Program-made: the position numbers and the translations under genes
Assembly (NCBI RefSeq): GCF_000423045.1
Contig: NZ_KE383971.1
Coordinates: 382,092-446,091 of the forward strand
DNA: 64,000 bases
Source of the DNA: Christiangramia portivictoriae DSM 23547
GTDB taxonomy: Bacteria > Bacteroidota > Bacteroidia > Flavobacteriales > Flavobacteriaceae
Reading direction: 5' to 3'
Shown: piece by piece, positions 43,311 through 52,272 of the stretch
Position numbering within the stretch: position 1 is the first letter of the stretch
Layout: each line of letters starts with the position of its first letter
The notes under the pieces: generated by a model
The model's database searches: none
What the model saw: only the letters and a program-made list of their open reading frames with translations
Told to the model about the DNA's origin: nothing

Positions 43311-43931
43311 ATGGCTGAGCTTCTAAGAATTTACGATGAAAATCCCGCACCTAAGCACATTAATAAGGTAGTAGAAGTACTGAAAAAAGGAGGTCTTATC
43401 ATTTATCCCACCGATACTATTTATGGACTTGGTTGTGATATTACCAACAACAGTGCATTAGAAAAGATTGCCAGGATCAAAAACGTAAAACTTGAAAAAG
43501 CTAATTTTTCCTTCGTTTGCGAAGATCTTAGCAATCTTTCTGATTATGTGAAACAAATTGATACTGCTACCTTCAAAATTCTCAAGAGATGTTTGCCAGG
43601 CCCGTATACATTTATTCTCCCGGGTGGAAACAATCTTCCCAGTGTTTTTAAAAAGAAGAAAACTGTAGGTATCAGGGTTCCTGATAATACGATTTGTCAG
43701 GCTATTGTCAAAGCCCTTGGAAACCCCATCATTTCAACTTCTATTCGTGATGAAGATGAGGTTCTTGAATATAGTACAGACCCGGAATTAATTCGTGAAA
43801 AATGGGATAATCTGGTGGATCTTGTTATTGATGGGGGTTACGGGGATAACGTTGCCTCTACAGTGATCGACCTAACAACCCCGGAGCCCGAGGTAATTCG
43901 GGAAGGAAAAGGCTCTCTGGAGATTATGTAA
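43311..43931 (+). CDS. L-threonylcarbamoyladenylate synthase family protein (YrdC/Sua5/YciO)
   Basis: 206 residues. The YrdC fold makes threonylcarbamoyl-AMP, the precursor of t6A37 on ANN-decoding tRNAs. Conserved parts: PTDTIYGLGCD, RIKNVK, LPGPYTFIL and VGIRVPDN. This length without a Sua5 C-terminal domain fits either TsaC or the YciO subgroup. The typical TsaC K-R/S-N signature is only partly matched (KNVKLEKANF, then STSI instead of STSAN), which favours the YciO-like branch, so the t6A role is not certain. It is 54 bases after the DUF2945 gene. Confidence 0.85.
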   Translation: MAELLRIYDENPAPKHINKVVEVLKKGGLIIYPTDTIYGLGCDITNNSALEKIARIKNVKLEKANFSFVCEDLSNLSDYVKQIDTATFKILKRCLPGPYTFILPGGNNLPSVFKKKKTVGIRVPDNTICQAIVKALGNPIISTSIRDEDEVLEYSTDPELIREKWDNLVDLVIDGGYGDNVASTVIDLTTPEPEVIREGKGSLEIM

Positions 43932-44030
43932 TTTTATGAATTGGCGCCCAATCTAGTTAATTCACTATTAAAGGGGCATTAGTGTTCTTCAAATTTAAGC
44001 AGAGTTAGTAACTTAATGAAAAAATAGGTT

Positions 44031-44867
44031 ATGAGTAAATTAGAGACTACAACGAAGGTCAACGGGCAACCCGTTAATTTATATTATGAAGACTATGGAG
44101 AAGGTAAACCTGTCATATTGATTCATGGCTGGCCATTAAGTCACCGAATGTGGGAATACCAAATTGAGACCATTGTTGAAGCAGGTTTTAGGTGTATTGC
44201 TTATGACCGCAGAGGATTTGGTGACAGCGACAAGCCGTGGACAGGCTACGATTATGATACTCTTGCAAGTGATTTAAATGATCTCATCACTAAGCTGGAT
44301 CTTACAGAGGCAACTATTGTTGGTTTTTCTATGGGCGGGGGAGAAGTTGCGCGTTATATCGCAAACTATGGGACTGCCAAATTAAGCAAAGCAGCATTAA
44401 TCTCTGCGGTGCCACCATTTATGCTAAAGACCGACGATAACCCTGATGGGCTGGAAGAAGAAACTTTTGAAGGATTTAAAAAGAGTCTGCGTAAAGATCG
44501 TCCCGGCTTCCTTTCAGAATTTGGAGATCAATTCCTGAATTTCGAAGATAACTCAGATCGCATTAGTGAGGATATGGCACATTACTACTGGTCTATTGGT
44601 TGCCAGGCGTCACCAAATGCTACGATCGAGTGTGTGGATTCTTTCGGAAAAACTGATTTTAGAGAGGATCTCAAAAAATTTGACATCCCAACACTGGTGG
44701 TTCACGGTACAGCAGATAAGGTAGTGCCCATTGAAATGTCTGGACAGAAAAGCGCGGAAATGATCGCCAACAGTGAATTCCACGAGGTGGTAGATGCTCC
44801 ACATGGTTTGATACTTACCCATACGACAGAATATAACAGGCTGCTAGTAGATTTTCTTAGTAAGTAA
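44031..44867 (+). CDS. Alpha/beta hydrolase of the chloroperoxidase/arylesterase type
   Basis: 278 residues, cytoplasmic. The oxyanion region is HGWPLSHRMW, the nucleophile elbow is GFSMGGGE (Ser at ~102), the acid Asp is in HGTADKVVP, and the His is in DAPHGLILTH. The sequence AYDRRGFGDSDKPWTGYDYDT is characteristic of cofactor-free chloroperoxidases and arylesterases, which are esterases with side perhydrolase activity. Flanked by 99 bases of non-coding DNA upstream and a terminator downstream. Confidence 0.9.
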   Translation: MSKLETTTKVNGQPVNLYYEDYGEGKPVILIHGWPLSHRMWEYQIETIVEAGFRCIAYDRRGFGDSDKPWTGYDYDTLASDLNDLITKLDLTEATIVGFSMGGGEVARYIANYGTAKLSKAALISAVPPFMLKTDDNPDGLEEETFEGFKKSLRKDRPGFLSEFGDQFLNFEDNSDRISEDMAHYYWSIGCQASPNATIECVDSFGKTDFREDLKKFDIPTLVVHGTADKVVPIEMSGQKSAEMIANSEFHEVVDAPHGLILTHTTEYNRLLVDFLSK

Positions 44868-44884
44868 ATTGAAGAATAAAACTT

Positions 44885-44912
44885 AAAAGCTCTCGAAAGA
44901 GGGCTTTTTTTA
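44885..44912. terminator. Terminator between the hydrolase and lipoprotein genes
   Basis: AAAAGCTCTC, loop GAAA, GAGGGCTTTT with T run; it overlaps the last codon of the convergent lipoprotein gene. Confidence 0.88.
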
Positions 44913-45962
44913 TAAGCTCTCCAGAAATGCTTTATGGATCGCTGCTGCAGATTGAGGCTTGCCTTTCGATTTCTCAGATTCTGCCAGCTCAGCACCGTTT
45001 CGCGCAGCTTGCAACCTTTGAGCAGGTGTTCCATGATGACCGGGACTATCAATCAGGCAATCTCCAGAATTAAAACTCATTTCAAAAAAAGAATCGATAC
45101 GCTTCCAGTTATATGTCGCTCCTTTTTTGTGAACGAGAAAATAAGCTGCTGCAAAATCTGCTTCTAATTCTTTTAAAAGTTCGGGATTCCTGGATTCGAA
45201 ATAATCTCCTTCCCAGACATGCTGAAACTCAAATTGTGCCTGGTGCCACCACTCGTGTGCAAGTAGTCCGCTAAAAGCTATCTCTCCGGGGACTCCCGAC
45301 TGTTCCAGTAATTCCAGAATACCATCGCTTATGACCATCAGTCCATTGGAGCTGGTGAATGCTTCCAGGGCGAAAAAATGGTTTTCCGGGATCTGTTCAC
45401 TTGATTCAGAATAATTGAGAATATGCCGAGCTTTCATTTCAGCTTCTTTTGCATTGCGAACACTGCGATCAAAACTTTCGATCATATCTGCCAGATATCG
45501 AAAATCTTGCAGAGTTGCGGTATGCTGTCCATTCAAATAAATCTGCCGGTCAAGCTCCCAGAATTTCTTAAGTTCCCGTAATCGTTTTTTTGCCAGTTGA
45601 TTGAATTGTCCATCGATACCGTAATAGTTTGGTCCGATATAATGAGTAACATATTTGTGATGAAGATCACGTAAGTAAAAAGCCAGCTGTAGATCAAAAG
45701 TTGGATCCTGTATAAGCATCTCAAAATTCTTCTTTAAAACTTCCTGGAAAGCTGTCATTTCACAGGTAGTAGTTTTAGCGATTGACGCTTCAGTTGCTGT
45801 TTTGAAATAGGCAGAGCTCAGGCTCATCTCCTCAATTTCAATTTCAGCAGAAGTATGGCGAACCGATGGTGGTAGCGTTTCAATAGGATCTGATGAGCAG
45901 GATACCTGAAGCAGGTACAACATTAGAAGAAGTATTCCGCTACTAATTTTGATTGTTTTCAT
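44910..45962 (-). CDS. Predicted zinc-metalloprotease-like lipoprotein
   Basis: 350 residues with a lipoprotein signal (lipobox LQVSC, Cys22). Residues 236-240 are HEWWH, a match to the HExxH zinc motif, in SGLLAHEWWHQAQFEF. A likely third ligand lies in KELEADFAAA (residues 264-273), the ExxxD pattern of M48-like gluzincins, and GTPAQRLQAARNG near the end matches a conserved segment after the active site in such proteins. The N-terminal 200 residues are helical. Whether it is an active peptidase is unproven. Monocistronic. Confidence 0.78.
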   Translation of the reverse strand: MKTIKISSGILLLMLYLLQVSCSSDPIETLPPSVRHTSAEIEIEEMSLSSAYFKTATEASIAKTTTCEMTAFQEVLKKNFEMLIQDPTFDLQLAFYLRDLHHKYVTHYIGPNYYGIDGQFNQLAKKRLRELKKFWELDRQIYLNGQHTATLQDFRYLADMIESFDRSVRNAKEAEMKARHILNYSESSEQIPENHFFALEAFTSSNGLMVISDGILELLEQSGVPGEIAFSGLLAHEWWHQAQFEFQHVWEGDYFESRNPELLKELEADFAAAYFLVHKKGATYNWKRIDSFFEMSFNSGDCLIDSPGHHGTPAQRLQAARNGAELAESEKSKGKPQSAAAIHKAFLESL

Positions 45963-46040
45963 AATTAGTGATTTTACGAGTAGGGAATACTACTAATTTA
46001 GTATAAATTATTGAAGATCAGAAGTTAATGCTATTAAATA

Positions 46041-46069
46041 AAAAAAGCCCCTGCAGTGCAGAGGCTTTT
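46041..46069 (-). terminator. Terminator of the OmpA lipoprotein gene
   Basis: On the minus strand AAAAGCCTCTGCACTGCAGG, then GGCTTTT and a T run; a stem with one mismatch and a short loop, 20 bases after the stop. Confidence 0.75.
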
Positions 46070-46088
46070 GTGTGATGAAGTTTTTTTC

Positions 46089-46934
46089 TTATTTACCCTG
46101 AGAAGTTGCTTTCTCCATTCCATCTTCGATCATACTGTAAAACTGATCAAGTTTAGGAAGAACAACAATTCTTGTTCTACGGTTTTTAGCACGACCTTCA
46201 GCAGTTTCATTACTTGCGATTGGCACATAGTAAGATCTACCTGCAGCAGTCATACGCGCTGGCTCAACACCAAATTCGTCCTGAAGAACACGTACTACAG
46301 AAGTTGCACGTTTTACACTTAGATCCCAGTTGTCCTCGAACATAGAGGTGCTGATAGCTTTATCATCTGTATGACCTTCAACCATGAATTCGATGTTTGG
46401 CTTATTGTTTACAACCGTAGCTACTTTTCCAAGAACTTCTTTCGCACGGGATGTTACGTTGTAACGACCGCTATCAAAAAGTAACTTGTCTGAAATAGAT
46501 ACGTAAACCACACCTTTCTCTACGTTGATCTCGATATCCTCATCATTAAGGTTACCAAGAGCACCTTTAAGACTTGTTACAAGAGCAAGAGTTACAGAAT
46601 CTTTCTTGTTCATTGCATCCTGCATAGAACGAATGGCAAGGTCCTTTTCTTTGATGCTTTCCAGAGAACGCTCCATGTTCTCAGCTTCTTTCTTAGAAAG
46701 AGTAGCTAAGTTCCCTACGTTATTCAATAACGCAGCGTTTGTATTATTTAAAGTTGCAACCTGGCTATTTAGACGCTCTTTCTCATCAAGACAGGAGTTT
46801 AATTTTACTGTAGCAGTATTTAATTGATCCTGAGTTTCACGTTGTTTTGTTTCAAGTTCATTGTATTTTTTCTGTGAAACACATGAAGATAGCAAAAGGG
46901 CCGCAGTAGCCGACATTAGCATGATTTTTTTCAT
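46089..46934 (-). CDS. OmpA/MotB-family outer-membrane lipoprotein
   Basis: 281 residues. Signal peptide with lipobox LSSC (Cys18), a long coiled coil (~20-120, rich in Asn, Glu, Lys), then a C-terminal OmpA-like domain that binds peptidoglycan. Motifs: LLFDSGRYNVTSRA, FMVEGHTDDKAIS, and AEGRAKNRRTRIVVLPKL. It probably ties the outer membrane to the cell wall. A -7 box lies 34 bases upstream of the ATG. Likely highly expressed; monocistronic. Confidence 0.92.
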   Translation of the reverse strand: MKKIMLMSATAALLLSSCVSQKKYNELETKQRETQDQLNTATVKLNSCLDEKERLNSQVATLNNTNAALLNNVGNLATLSKKEAENMERSLESIKEKDLAIRSMQDAMNKKDSVTLALVTSLKGALGNLNDEDIEINVEKGVVYVSISDKLLFDSGRYNVTSRAKEVLGKVATVVNNKPNIEFMVEGHTDDKAISTSMFEDNWDLSVKRATSVVRVLQDEFGVEPARMTAAGRSYYVPIASNETAEGRAKNRRTRIVVLPKLDQFYSMIEDGMEKATSQGK

Positions 46935-46968
46935 AACTAGTTTCTTAAAATTTAAATTGTTAGAGGGC

Positions 46969-46976
46969 CAAAAATA
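46969..46976 (-). promoter_or_regulatory. Predicted -7 promoter element of the OmpA lipoprotein gene
   Basis: On the minus strand TATTTTTG matches TAnnTTTG, 34 bases upstream of the ATG at 46934. Confidence 0.5.
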
Positions 46977-47024
46977 TCAAAAAAATAGCAAGGTGGAAAG
47001 CTATTTTAACATTTCCTTTTTATA

Positions 47025-48023
47025 TTATTTTTCAAGTTCACTAAAGCGCGCCTTTTTCAGTATAAAATGTTGATACACAATAGAACGCAAATTATAATAT
47101 TGATCAATTTTGAATTCATCCGGACGCTTTTTTCTCATCTTGTTAAATGAGGAGTAGAAGCTGCCATGAGCTTTCAAAACTGCTGTAAAATGATCCGGTT
47201 TTCCATCGCTTAAAAACTTCAGAGCAGCAACTCCGTCAAGGATCATTCTGCCAAATATAATTGGCAACAGATCCCTGGATCTGAGGTTTTTCAGCAGTAA
47301 AAAAAGACCGTTTCTAAAATTATAATAGGTTTTCTTGGGATCCATACTGGAAAGGGTCGCTCCACCTACGTGATAAACGACAGAATCTGCAGCATATTTT
47401 ATTCTATATCCCATATTCTGAATTCGCCAGCAAAGATCTATTTCTTCCTGATGAGCAAAGAAATCCTCGTCCAGCCCTCCAGCTTCCTGGTAAACAGAAT
47501 TTCTTATGGCAAGGCATGCACCAGACGCCCAGAATATTTCAGCATTGTTGTCGTACTGTCCCGAATCCTCTTCCGTGGTTTGAAAAATTCTTCCCCGACA
47601 GTAAGGATATCCAAATTGATCAAGATAACCACCGGCAGCACCGGCATATTCAAAATGGTCTTTCCTTTTGTAATCCAGAATCTTAGGTTGAATGGCCGCC
47701 ACTTCAGCTTCCTTCTGAAAAATTTCCACAATAGGAGCAAGCCAGCTGCTGGTCACTTCCACATCGCTGTTCAGTAAAACTATGATTTCTTCGGAAACCT
47801 GCTTCAGAGCTTCGTTGTATCCACCGGCATAACCATTATTCGATGTATTCTGAATAACTTGAACCTGAGGAAAATTTCTCTTTAAGAACTTCACCGAATC
47901 ATCTGAAGAATGATTATCTGCTACGTAGACCTTTGCATCTTCAGAATAAAGCAATATGGAAGGGAGGAACTTCTCCAGCAAATCTTTTCCATTCCAGTTC
48001 AGGATCACTACAGCTGTATTCAT
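47025..48023 (-). CDS. GT2-family glycosyltransferase
   Basis: 332 residues. The N-terminal GT-A domain holds VVILNWNGKDLLEKFLPS, ADNHSSDDS, NNGYAGGYNEAL and the DxD-like LLNSDVEV, then QEEIDLCWRIQNMGYRIKYAADSVVYH, typical of rhamnosyl- or mannosyl-transferase-like GT2 enzymes. The C-terminal ~80 residues are helical and basic. It overlaps the HsdR-N-like gene by four bases. The acceptor (lipid A, capsule or exopolysaccharide) is unknown. Confidence 0.9.
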   Translation of the reverse strand: MNTAVVILNWNGKDLLEKFLPSILLYSEDAKVYVADNHSSDDSVKFLKRNFPQVQVIQNTSNNGYAGGYNEALKQVSEEIIVLLNSDVEVTSSWLAPIVEIFQKEAEVAAIQPKILDYKRKDHFEYAGAAGGYLDQFGYPYCRGRIFQTTEEDSGQYDNNAEIFWASGACLAIRNSVYQEAGGLDEDFFAHQEEIDLCWRIQNMGYRIKYAADSVVYHVGGATLSSMDPKKTYYNFRNGLFLLLKNLRSRDLLPIIFGRMILDGVAALKFLSDGKPDHFTAVLKAHGSFYSSFNKMRKKRPDEFKIDQYYNLRSIVYQHFILKKARFSELEK

Positions 48024-48469
48024 GCTCGTTGATATTCCGGTAATTCAGTTAAAAAAATATAAGTTTGCTTTTCGTAATCCATCTGGCAAAAATAATGTTC
48101 CAGTCCGTTGGTCACCATTAAATAATTGGCTTTTAAACTAAGATTATATCTGGCGATCTGGTCGAAGGTATCTTGGGTGATCTTGATTTTTGGAGCTTTG
48201 CATTCCACGATAATATGGATATTGCCTTCCGGCTCGAACACCACGACATCATACCTTTTGGTAAGACCAGCGATCTTTAATTGTTTTTCAACATTGATAA
48301 GGCTTAGCGGGTAATTTTTTTCCTTTTCCAAAAATTTTACCGTGTGCTGGCGAACCCATTCTTCAGGTGTAAGGATGATAAACTTTTTCCGTAGATCGTC
48401 AAAAACAGCTACTTTATTTTGATTATTTTTGAACCGAAATGAGTAGGATGGAAAATTCAGCTTTTGCAT
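48020..48469 (-). CDS. Stand-alone HsdR N-terminal-like (PD-(D/E)xK) nuclease domain protein
   Basis: 149 residues. Matches the type I restriction HsdR N-terminal fold: Glu61, Asp74 in RYDVVVFEP, Glu89-x-Lys91 in VECKAPK, and Gln104 in TFDQIARYN, the motif QxxxY. No helicase domain follows and no HsdM or HsdS gene is near, so it is not a restriction system. It overlaps the glycosyltransferase gene by four bases (ATGA) and faces holA divergently. As I recall, solitary proteins of this type are common in Bacteroidota near holA, which suggests a housekeeping role (inference). Confidence 0.82.
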   Translation of the reverse strand: MQKLNFPSYSFRFKNNQNKVAVFDDLRKKFIILTPEEWVRQHTVKFLEKEKNYPLSLINVEKQLKIAGLTKRYDVVVFEPEGNIHIIVECKAPKIKITQDTFDQIARYNLSLKANYLMVTNGLEHYFCQMDYEKQTYIFLTELPEYQRA

Positions 48470-48552
48470 TTTTCAAAAGTAATGAAGATTATCCAGTGAT
48501 AAAATATCACCTTCAGTTTTCCAGCAATTCATAAATCGCCGTAAACTCCTCT

Positions 48553-49557
48553 ATGGACGAAGCCAGAAAAATTGTAAACGACATTAAGCAGGGTGATATC
48601 AAACCTATCTATTTCCTGATGGGTGAGGAAACCTTTTATATCGACGGAATTTCAAACTATATCGCAGACAATCTTCTGTCCGAAGATGAAAAAGGCTTCA
48701 ATCAAATGACTCTCTACGGAAGAGATACAAGTATCGAGGAGATCGTGAGCAATGCCAAACGGTATCCAATGATGGCCGAAAGGCAGGTAATCATCGTAAA
48801 AGAAGCACAGGATCTTTCCAGAACGATCGAAAAACTGGCAGATTACGCTGAAAATCCTCAGCCTACCACAGTTCTGGTCATGTGCTATAAATATAAAAAG
48901 ATCGATAAGCGCCGGAAACTGCATAAAACCATCTCGAAATCAGGTCTTATCTTTGAAAGTAAGCGACTGTATGAAAACCAGGTAGGAGACTGGATCATGA
49001 AGACCATGAAAGGTCGGGGGTATTCGATTGCACCCAAAGCCTCTCAAATGCTCGTTGAATTCCTGGGAACAGATCTCGGGAAGATCGATAATGAACTTCA
49101 AAAGCTTCAGCTTATCTGCAAAAAGGAAACGCTTATTAGTCCGGAGATCATCGAAGAAAATATCGGGATTAGCAAAGATTTCAACAATTTTGAATTGCGT
49201 AAAGCGATAGGAGAAAGAGATACTTTGAAAGCACATCGCATAATCAACTATTTTGCTCAGAACCCCAAGGACAATCCACTGGTAGTGACCATAAGCCTGT
49301 TGTTTTCTTATTTTTCCCAAATCCTGCAATATCACGGGCTCAAGGATAAATCCAAGGGAGCGGTTTCCAAACAATTAAAGATTAGTCCTTATTTTGTAGG
49401 TGATTACATCACAGCAGCAAGAAATTTTCCCATGAAAAAAGTAAGCAGGGTCATTAGCGATCTGCATGAAACCGATGTGAAAAGTAAAGGTGTAGGCGCT
49501 GCAAATGTATCGCAGGGAGATCTGCTTAAAGAACTACTTGTAAAAATCTTGAACTAA
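48553..49557 (+). CDS. holA: DNA polymerase III subunit delta
   Basis: 334 residues. Subunit of the clamp loader that opens the beta clamp. Typical order: GDIKPIYFLMGEETFYIDG (residues ~13-31) near the start, the clamp-binding region, and a helical C-terminal collar with LLKELLVKIL at the end. The start ATG is 84 bases from the divergent nuclease-like gene. It ends with a stop immediately followed by the menA ATG, so both may be cotranscribed. Confidence 0.94.
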   Translation: MDEARKIVNDIKQGDIKPIYFLMGEETFYIDGISNYIADNLLSEDEKGFNQMTLYGRDTSIEEIVSNAKRYPMMAERQVIIVKEAQDLSRTIEKLADYAENPQPTTVLVMCYKYKKIDKRRKLHKTISKSGLIFESKRLYENQVGDWIMKTMKGRGYSIAPKASQMLVEFLGTDLGKIDNELQKLQLICKKETLISPEIIEENIGISKDFNNFELRKAIGERDTLKAHRIINYFAQNPKDNPLVVTISLLFSYFSQILQYHGLKDKSKGAVSKQLKISPYFVGDYITAARNFPMKKVSRVISDLHETDVKSKGVGAANVSQGDLLKELLVKILN

Positions 49558-50460
49558 ATGAATAAATTTTCAACCTGGGTTGGTGCGGCAAGGCTGAGAA
49601 CACTTCCATTATCCATTTCAGGAATTATTGTAGGAAGTAGTATCGCTGCACAACAAGGCCGGTTCAATCTGGCAATTTTTAGTCTCGCCCTGGGAACTAC
49701 CCTGGGATTACAGATCCTTTCAAACTTTGCGAACGATTACGGTGATGGGGTAAAGGGAACCGATAACGAGGATCGTATAGGGCCCATTCGCGCCCTACAG
49801 AGCGGGATCATTACTCAGAAAGAAATGTTGCGTGCCATGATCGTTACGGCAATTGCAACTTTTATACTGGCAGTATTACTAATCTATGCTTCTTTCGAAG
49901 ATGAGAACTGGATCGCTGCCCTGGTTTTTTTAATCCTGGGAATCGGGGCTATCGTCGCTGCCATCAAATACACCGTGGGAAATTCGGCTTATGGTTACCG
50001 GGGAAGAGGTGATATTTTCGTTTTTATATTCTTTGGACTGGTCGCCGTCTACGGTAGTTATTTTTTATATACTCATGACCATAATCTCGTAAGCTTTTTA
50101 CCGGCGATTGCCATAGGTTTTTTGAGTGTGGCAGTTCTAAATCTCAATAATCTCAGGGATCGAATCTCAGATGCGAAAGCTGGAAAGAATACACTGGTGG
50201 TAAAGTTAGGCGAGCGAAAAGCCAAGAATTACCATTTTCTGCTTATCATTGGAGCGTTATTTTTTATGTTGATCTATTCTGCAATGGTCTCCAGGGAACT
50301 GGACGATATTATGTATGTGGTGGGTTTTATTCCTTTAATCTTTCATTTAATGCGCGTTGATAAGAACGAAAATCCTAAAGACCTGGATCCGGAACTAAAG
50401 ATCGTTGCCCTTTCCACCTTTGCAATTTCTATCCTGTTTGCGATAGGCCTGGTGATTTAA
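49558..50460 (+). CDS. menA: 1,4-dihydroxy-2-naphthoate prenyltransferase
   Basis: 300 residues with about nine transmembrane segments. Attaches the polyprenyl chain to 1,4-dihydroxy-2-naphthoate in menaquinone synthesis at the inner membrane. Conserved Asp-rich motifs: NFANDYGDGVKGTDNEDRIGP (UbiA motif I) and NLRDRISDAKAGKNTLVVKLG (motif II). The start is directly after the holA stop. It heads a run of menaquinone genes that includes menC and menE. Confidence 0.95.
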   Translation: MNKFSTWVGAARLRTLPLSISGIIVGSSIAAQQGRFNLAIFSLALGTTLGLQILSNFANDYGDGVKGTDNEDRIGPIRALQSGIITQKEMLRAMIVTAIATFILAVLLIYASFEDENWIAALVFLILGIGAIVAAIKYTVGNSAYGYRGRGDIFVFIFFGLVAVYGSYFLYTHDHNLVSFLPAIAIGFLSVAVLNLNNLRDRISDAKAGKNTLVVKLGERKAKNYHFLLIIGALFFMLIYSAMVSRELDDIMYVVGFIPLIFHLMRVDKNENPKDLDPELKIVALSTFAISILFAIGLVI

Positions 50461-50547
50461 TTCACAAGTTTAACAAAACTATATATCCAGCCACTTAGCC
50501 GAGTTTGGTTGAATTCCTATTTTTATGTAAACCGAAAAACTTGTTTG

Positions 50548-51228
50548 ATGAAAGTTACATTTTACGGGCAGAACTCGCTCGCTCTCGAGATTGGAAATAA
50601 GCATATTATCGTAGATCCTTTTATTACAGGAAACGATCTTTCCAAGGATAAAGTGGATATCAATGATTTAAAGGCAGACTATATTCTACTAACGCACGCT
50701 CACGAAGATCATGTTCTGGATGCGGAAGCGATTGCGAAAAATACCGGTGCGACCATTGTAAGCAATTACGAGATCGCTAATCATTATGGTGACAAAGGCT
50801 TCGAGGTACATCCCATGAATCATGGCGGAAGCTGGGATTTTGACTTCGGAAGAGTAAAATATGTAAATGCTTTGCATACCAGTTCATTTCCTGATGGCAA
50901 ATACGGCGGTCAACCCGGCGGTTTTGTGATCGAAACTGATGGCGGAAATATTTATATCGCCGGTGATACAGCTTTGACGCTTGATATGAAATTGATTCCT
51001 ATGCGTACCAAAATTGACCTTGCCGTGCTGCCAATTGGAGATAATTTTACCATGGGTGTGGACGATGCAATTTTGGCCAGTGATTTTATTGAATGTGATC
51101 GCATCCTGGGATGTCACTATGATACCTTTGGTTACATAGAGATCGATCACGATCTTGCCAAAAAGAAATTTGCCAATAAGGGCAAGGAGCTTTTACTCCT
51201 GGAAATTGGTGAATCTGTTGAATTATAA
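50548..51228 (+). CDS. Metal-dependent hydrolase, metallo-beta-lactamase fold (UPF0173)
   Basis: 226 residues from the ATG at 50548; a frame extends 13 codons further upstream. Zinc motifs: HAHEDH (residues ~50-55), HTSSFP, GDTALTLD and LGCHYDT. This is the UPF0173/UlaG-like branch of the MBL fold. The substrate is unknown. It is two bases upstream of menC, so it is part of the menaquinone-gene run, but a role in that pathway is not established. Confidence 0.9.
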   Translation: MKVTFYGQNSLALEIGNKHIIVDPFITGNDLSKDKVDINDLKADYILLTHAHEDHVLDAEAIAKNTGATIVSNYEIANHYGDKGFEVHPMNHGGSWDFDFGRVKYVNALHTSSFPDGKYGGQPGGFVIETDGGNIYIAGDTALTLDMKLIPMRTKIDLAVLPIGDNFTMGVDDAILASDFIECDRILGCHYDTFGYIEIDHDLAKKKFANKGKELLLLEIGESVEL

Positions 51229-51230
51229 AC

Positions 51231-52265
51231 ATGAAAGCTTCTTACAAACGATACCTTTTAAACTTTAAACGCCCCAGTGGAACTTCCCGGGGCGTTCTTA
51301 CTGAAAAAGAGACCTGGTTTCTGAAGATCGAGGATAAAGAAAGTGTTGGCGTAGGTGAATGCGGAATCCTTCGATCTTTAAGCTATGATGATCGTCCAGG
51401 TTACGAGGATAAGCTGCAGTGGGTTTGTAACAATATTAATCTGGGAAAAGAAATGTTGTGGGAGGAACTGCGGGAGTTCCCAAGTATTCAGTTTGGAGTG
51501 GAAATGGCCTTTCAAAGCCTGGCATCCAGAACTCCTTTTGAACTATTTCCTTCAGAATTTACGCGAGGCAAGGACCAGATCGCCATCAACGGACTCATAT
51601 GGATGGGTGATAAGGAGTTCATGAAAGAACAGATTTCAGAAAAGATCGAGCAGGGCTTTCGCTGTATTAAGCTGAAAATTGGCGCGATAGATTTTGAAAC
51701 TGAAATTGCATTACTGAAATCTATCCGGAAGAATTTTTCCGCAGAAACCATGGAGCTGAGAGTCGATGCCAATGGAGCATTTCATCCAGCCGAAGCATTG
51801 AAAAAATTAGAGCGGCTCTCTAAATTCGACCTTCATAGCATTGAACAGCCTATCAAACAGGGTCAAATTACAGAAATGACGCATTTATGCGCCAACACAC
51901 CGGTTCCAATTGCCCTGGATGAGGAATTGATAGGAGTTACAGATGTAACAGAAAAGGCAAAACTGATACAAACTATACAACCGCAGTATGCCATTTTTAA
52001 GCCGAGTTTGATTGGTGGAATAAAAGGTACCCGGGAATGGATGGATATCTGTGAAGCTAACCAGGTGCAATGGTGGATTACCAGCGCGTTGGAGAGCAAT
52101 GTTGGGCTCAATGCGATCGCGCAGTGGACTTACACTTTGGATACAGATCTTCCGCAAGGACTGGGAACGGGTGGTTTGTATACGAATAATTTTACCAGTC
52201 CTTTGCTGGTGCAGGATGGTAAGATTCAATATGATCCCAAGTTAAGCTGGGATTTTAAATTTTAA
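51231..52265 (+). CDS. menC: o-Succinylbenzoate synthase
   Basis: 344 residues of the enolase superfamily. It dehydrates SHCHC to o-succinylbenzoate in menaquinone synthesis. Catalytic residues: the Lys pair in CIKLKIG, metal ligands Asp in RVDANGAF, Glu in SIEQPI and Asp-Glu in ALDEEL, and the second general base Lys in IFKPSL. N-terminal capping domain with RPSGTSRGVLTEKETWFL. It lies between an MBL hydrolase (2 bases away) and a CPBP protease (7 bases away). The family also holds N-succinylamino-acid racemases, but context and residues favour MenC. Confidence 0.93.
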   Translation: MKASYKRYLLNFKRPSGTSRGVLTEKETWFLKIEDKESVGVGECGILRSLSYDDRPGYEDKLQWVCNNINLGKEMLWEELREFPSIQFGVEMAFQSLASRTPFELFPSEFTRGKDQIAINGLIWMGDKEFMKEQISEKIEQGFRCIKLKIGAIDFETEIALLKSIRKNFSAETMELRVDANGAFHPAEALKKLERLSKFDLHSIEQPIKQGQITEMTHLCANTPVPIALDEELIGVTDVTEKAKLIQTIQPQYAIFKPSLIGGIKGTREWMDICEANQVQWWITSALESNVGLNAIAQWTYTLDTDLPQGLGTGGLYTNNFTSPLLVQDGKIQYDPKLSWDFKF

Positions 52266-52272
52266 GAAAACT

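Noticed and set aside
48020-48469. Type I restriction-modification locus
   Set aside because: Only an HsdR-N-like domain is present; no methyltransferase, specificity or helicase part.
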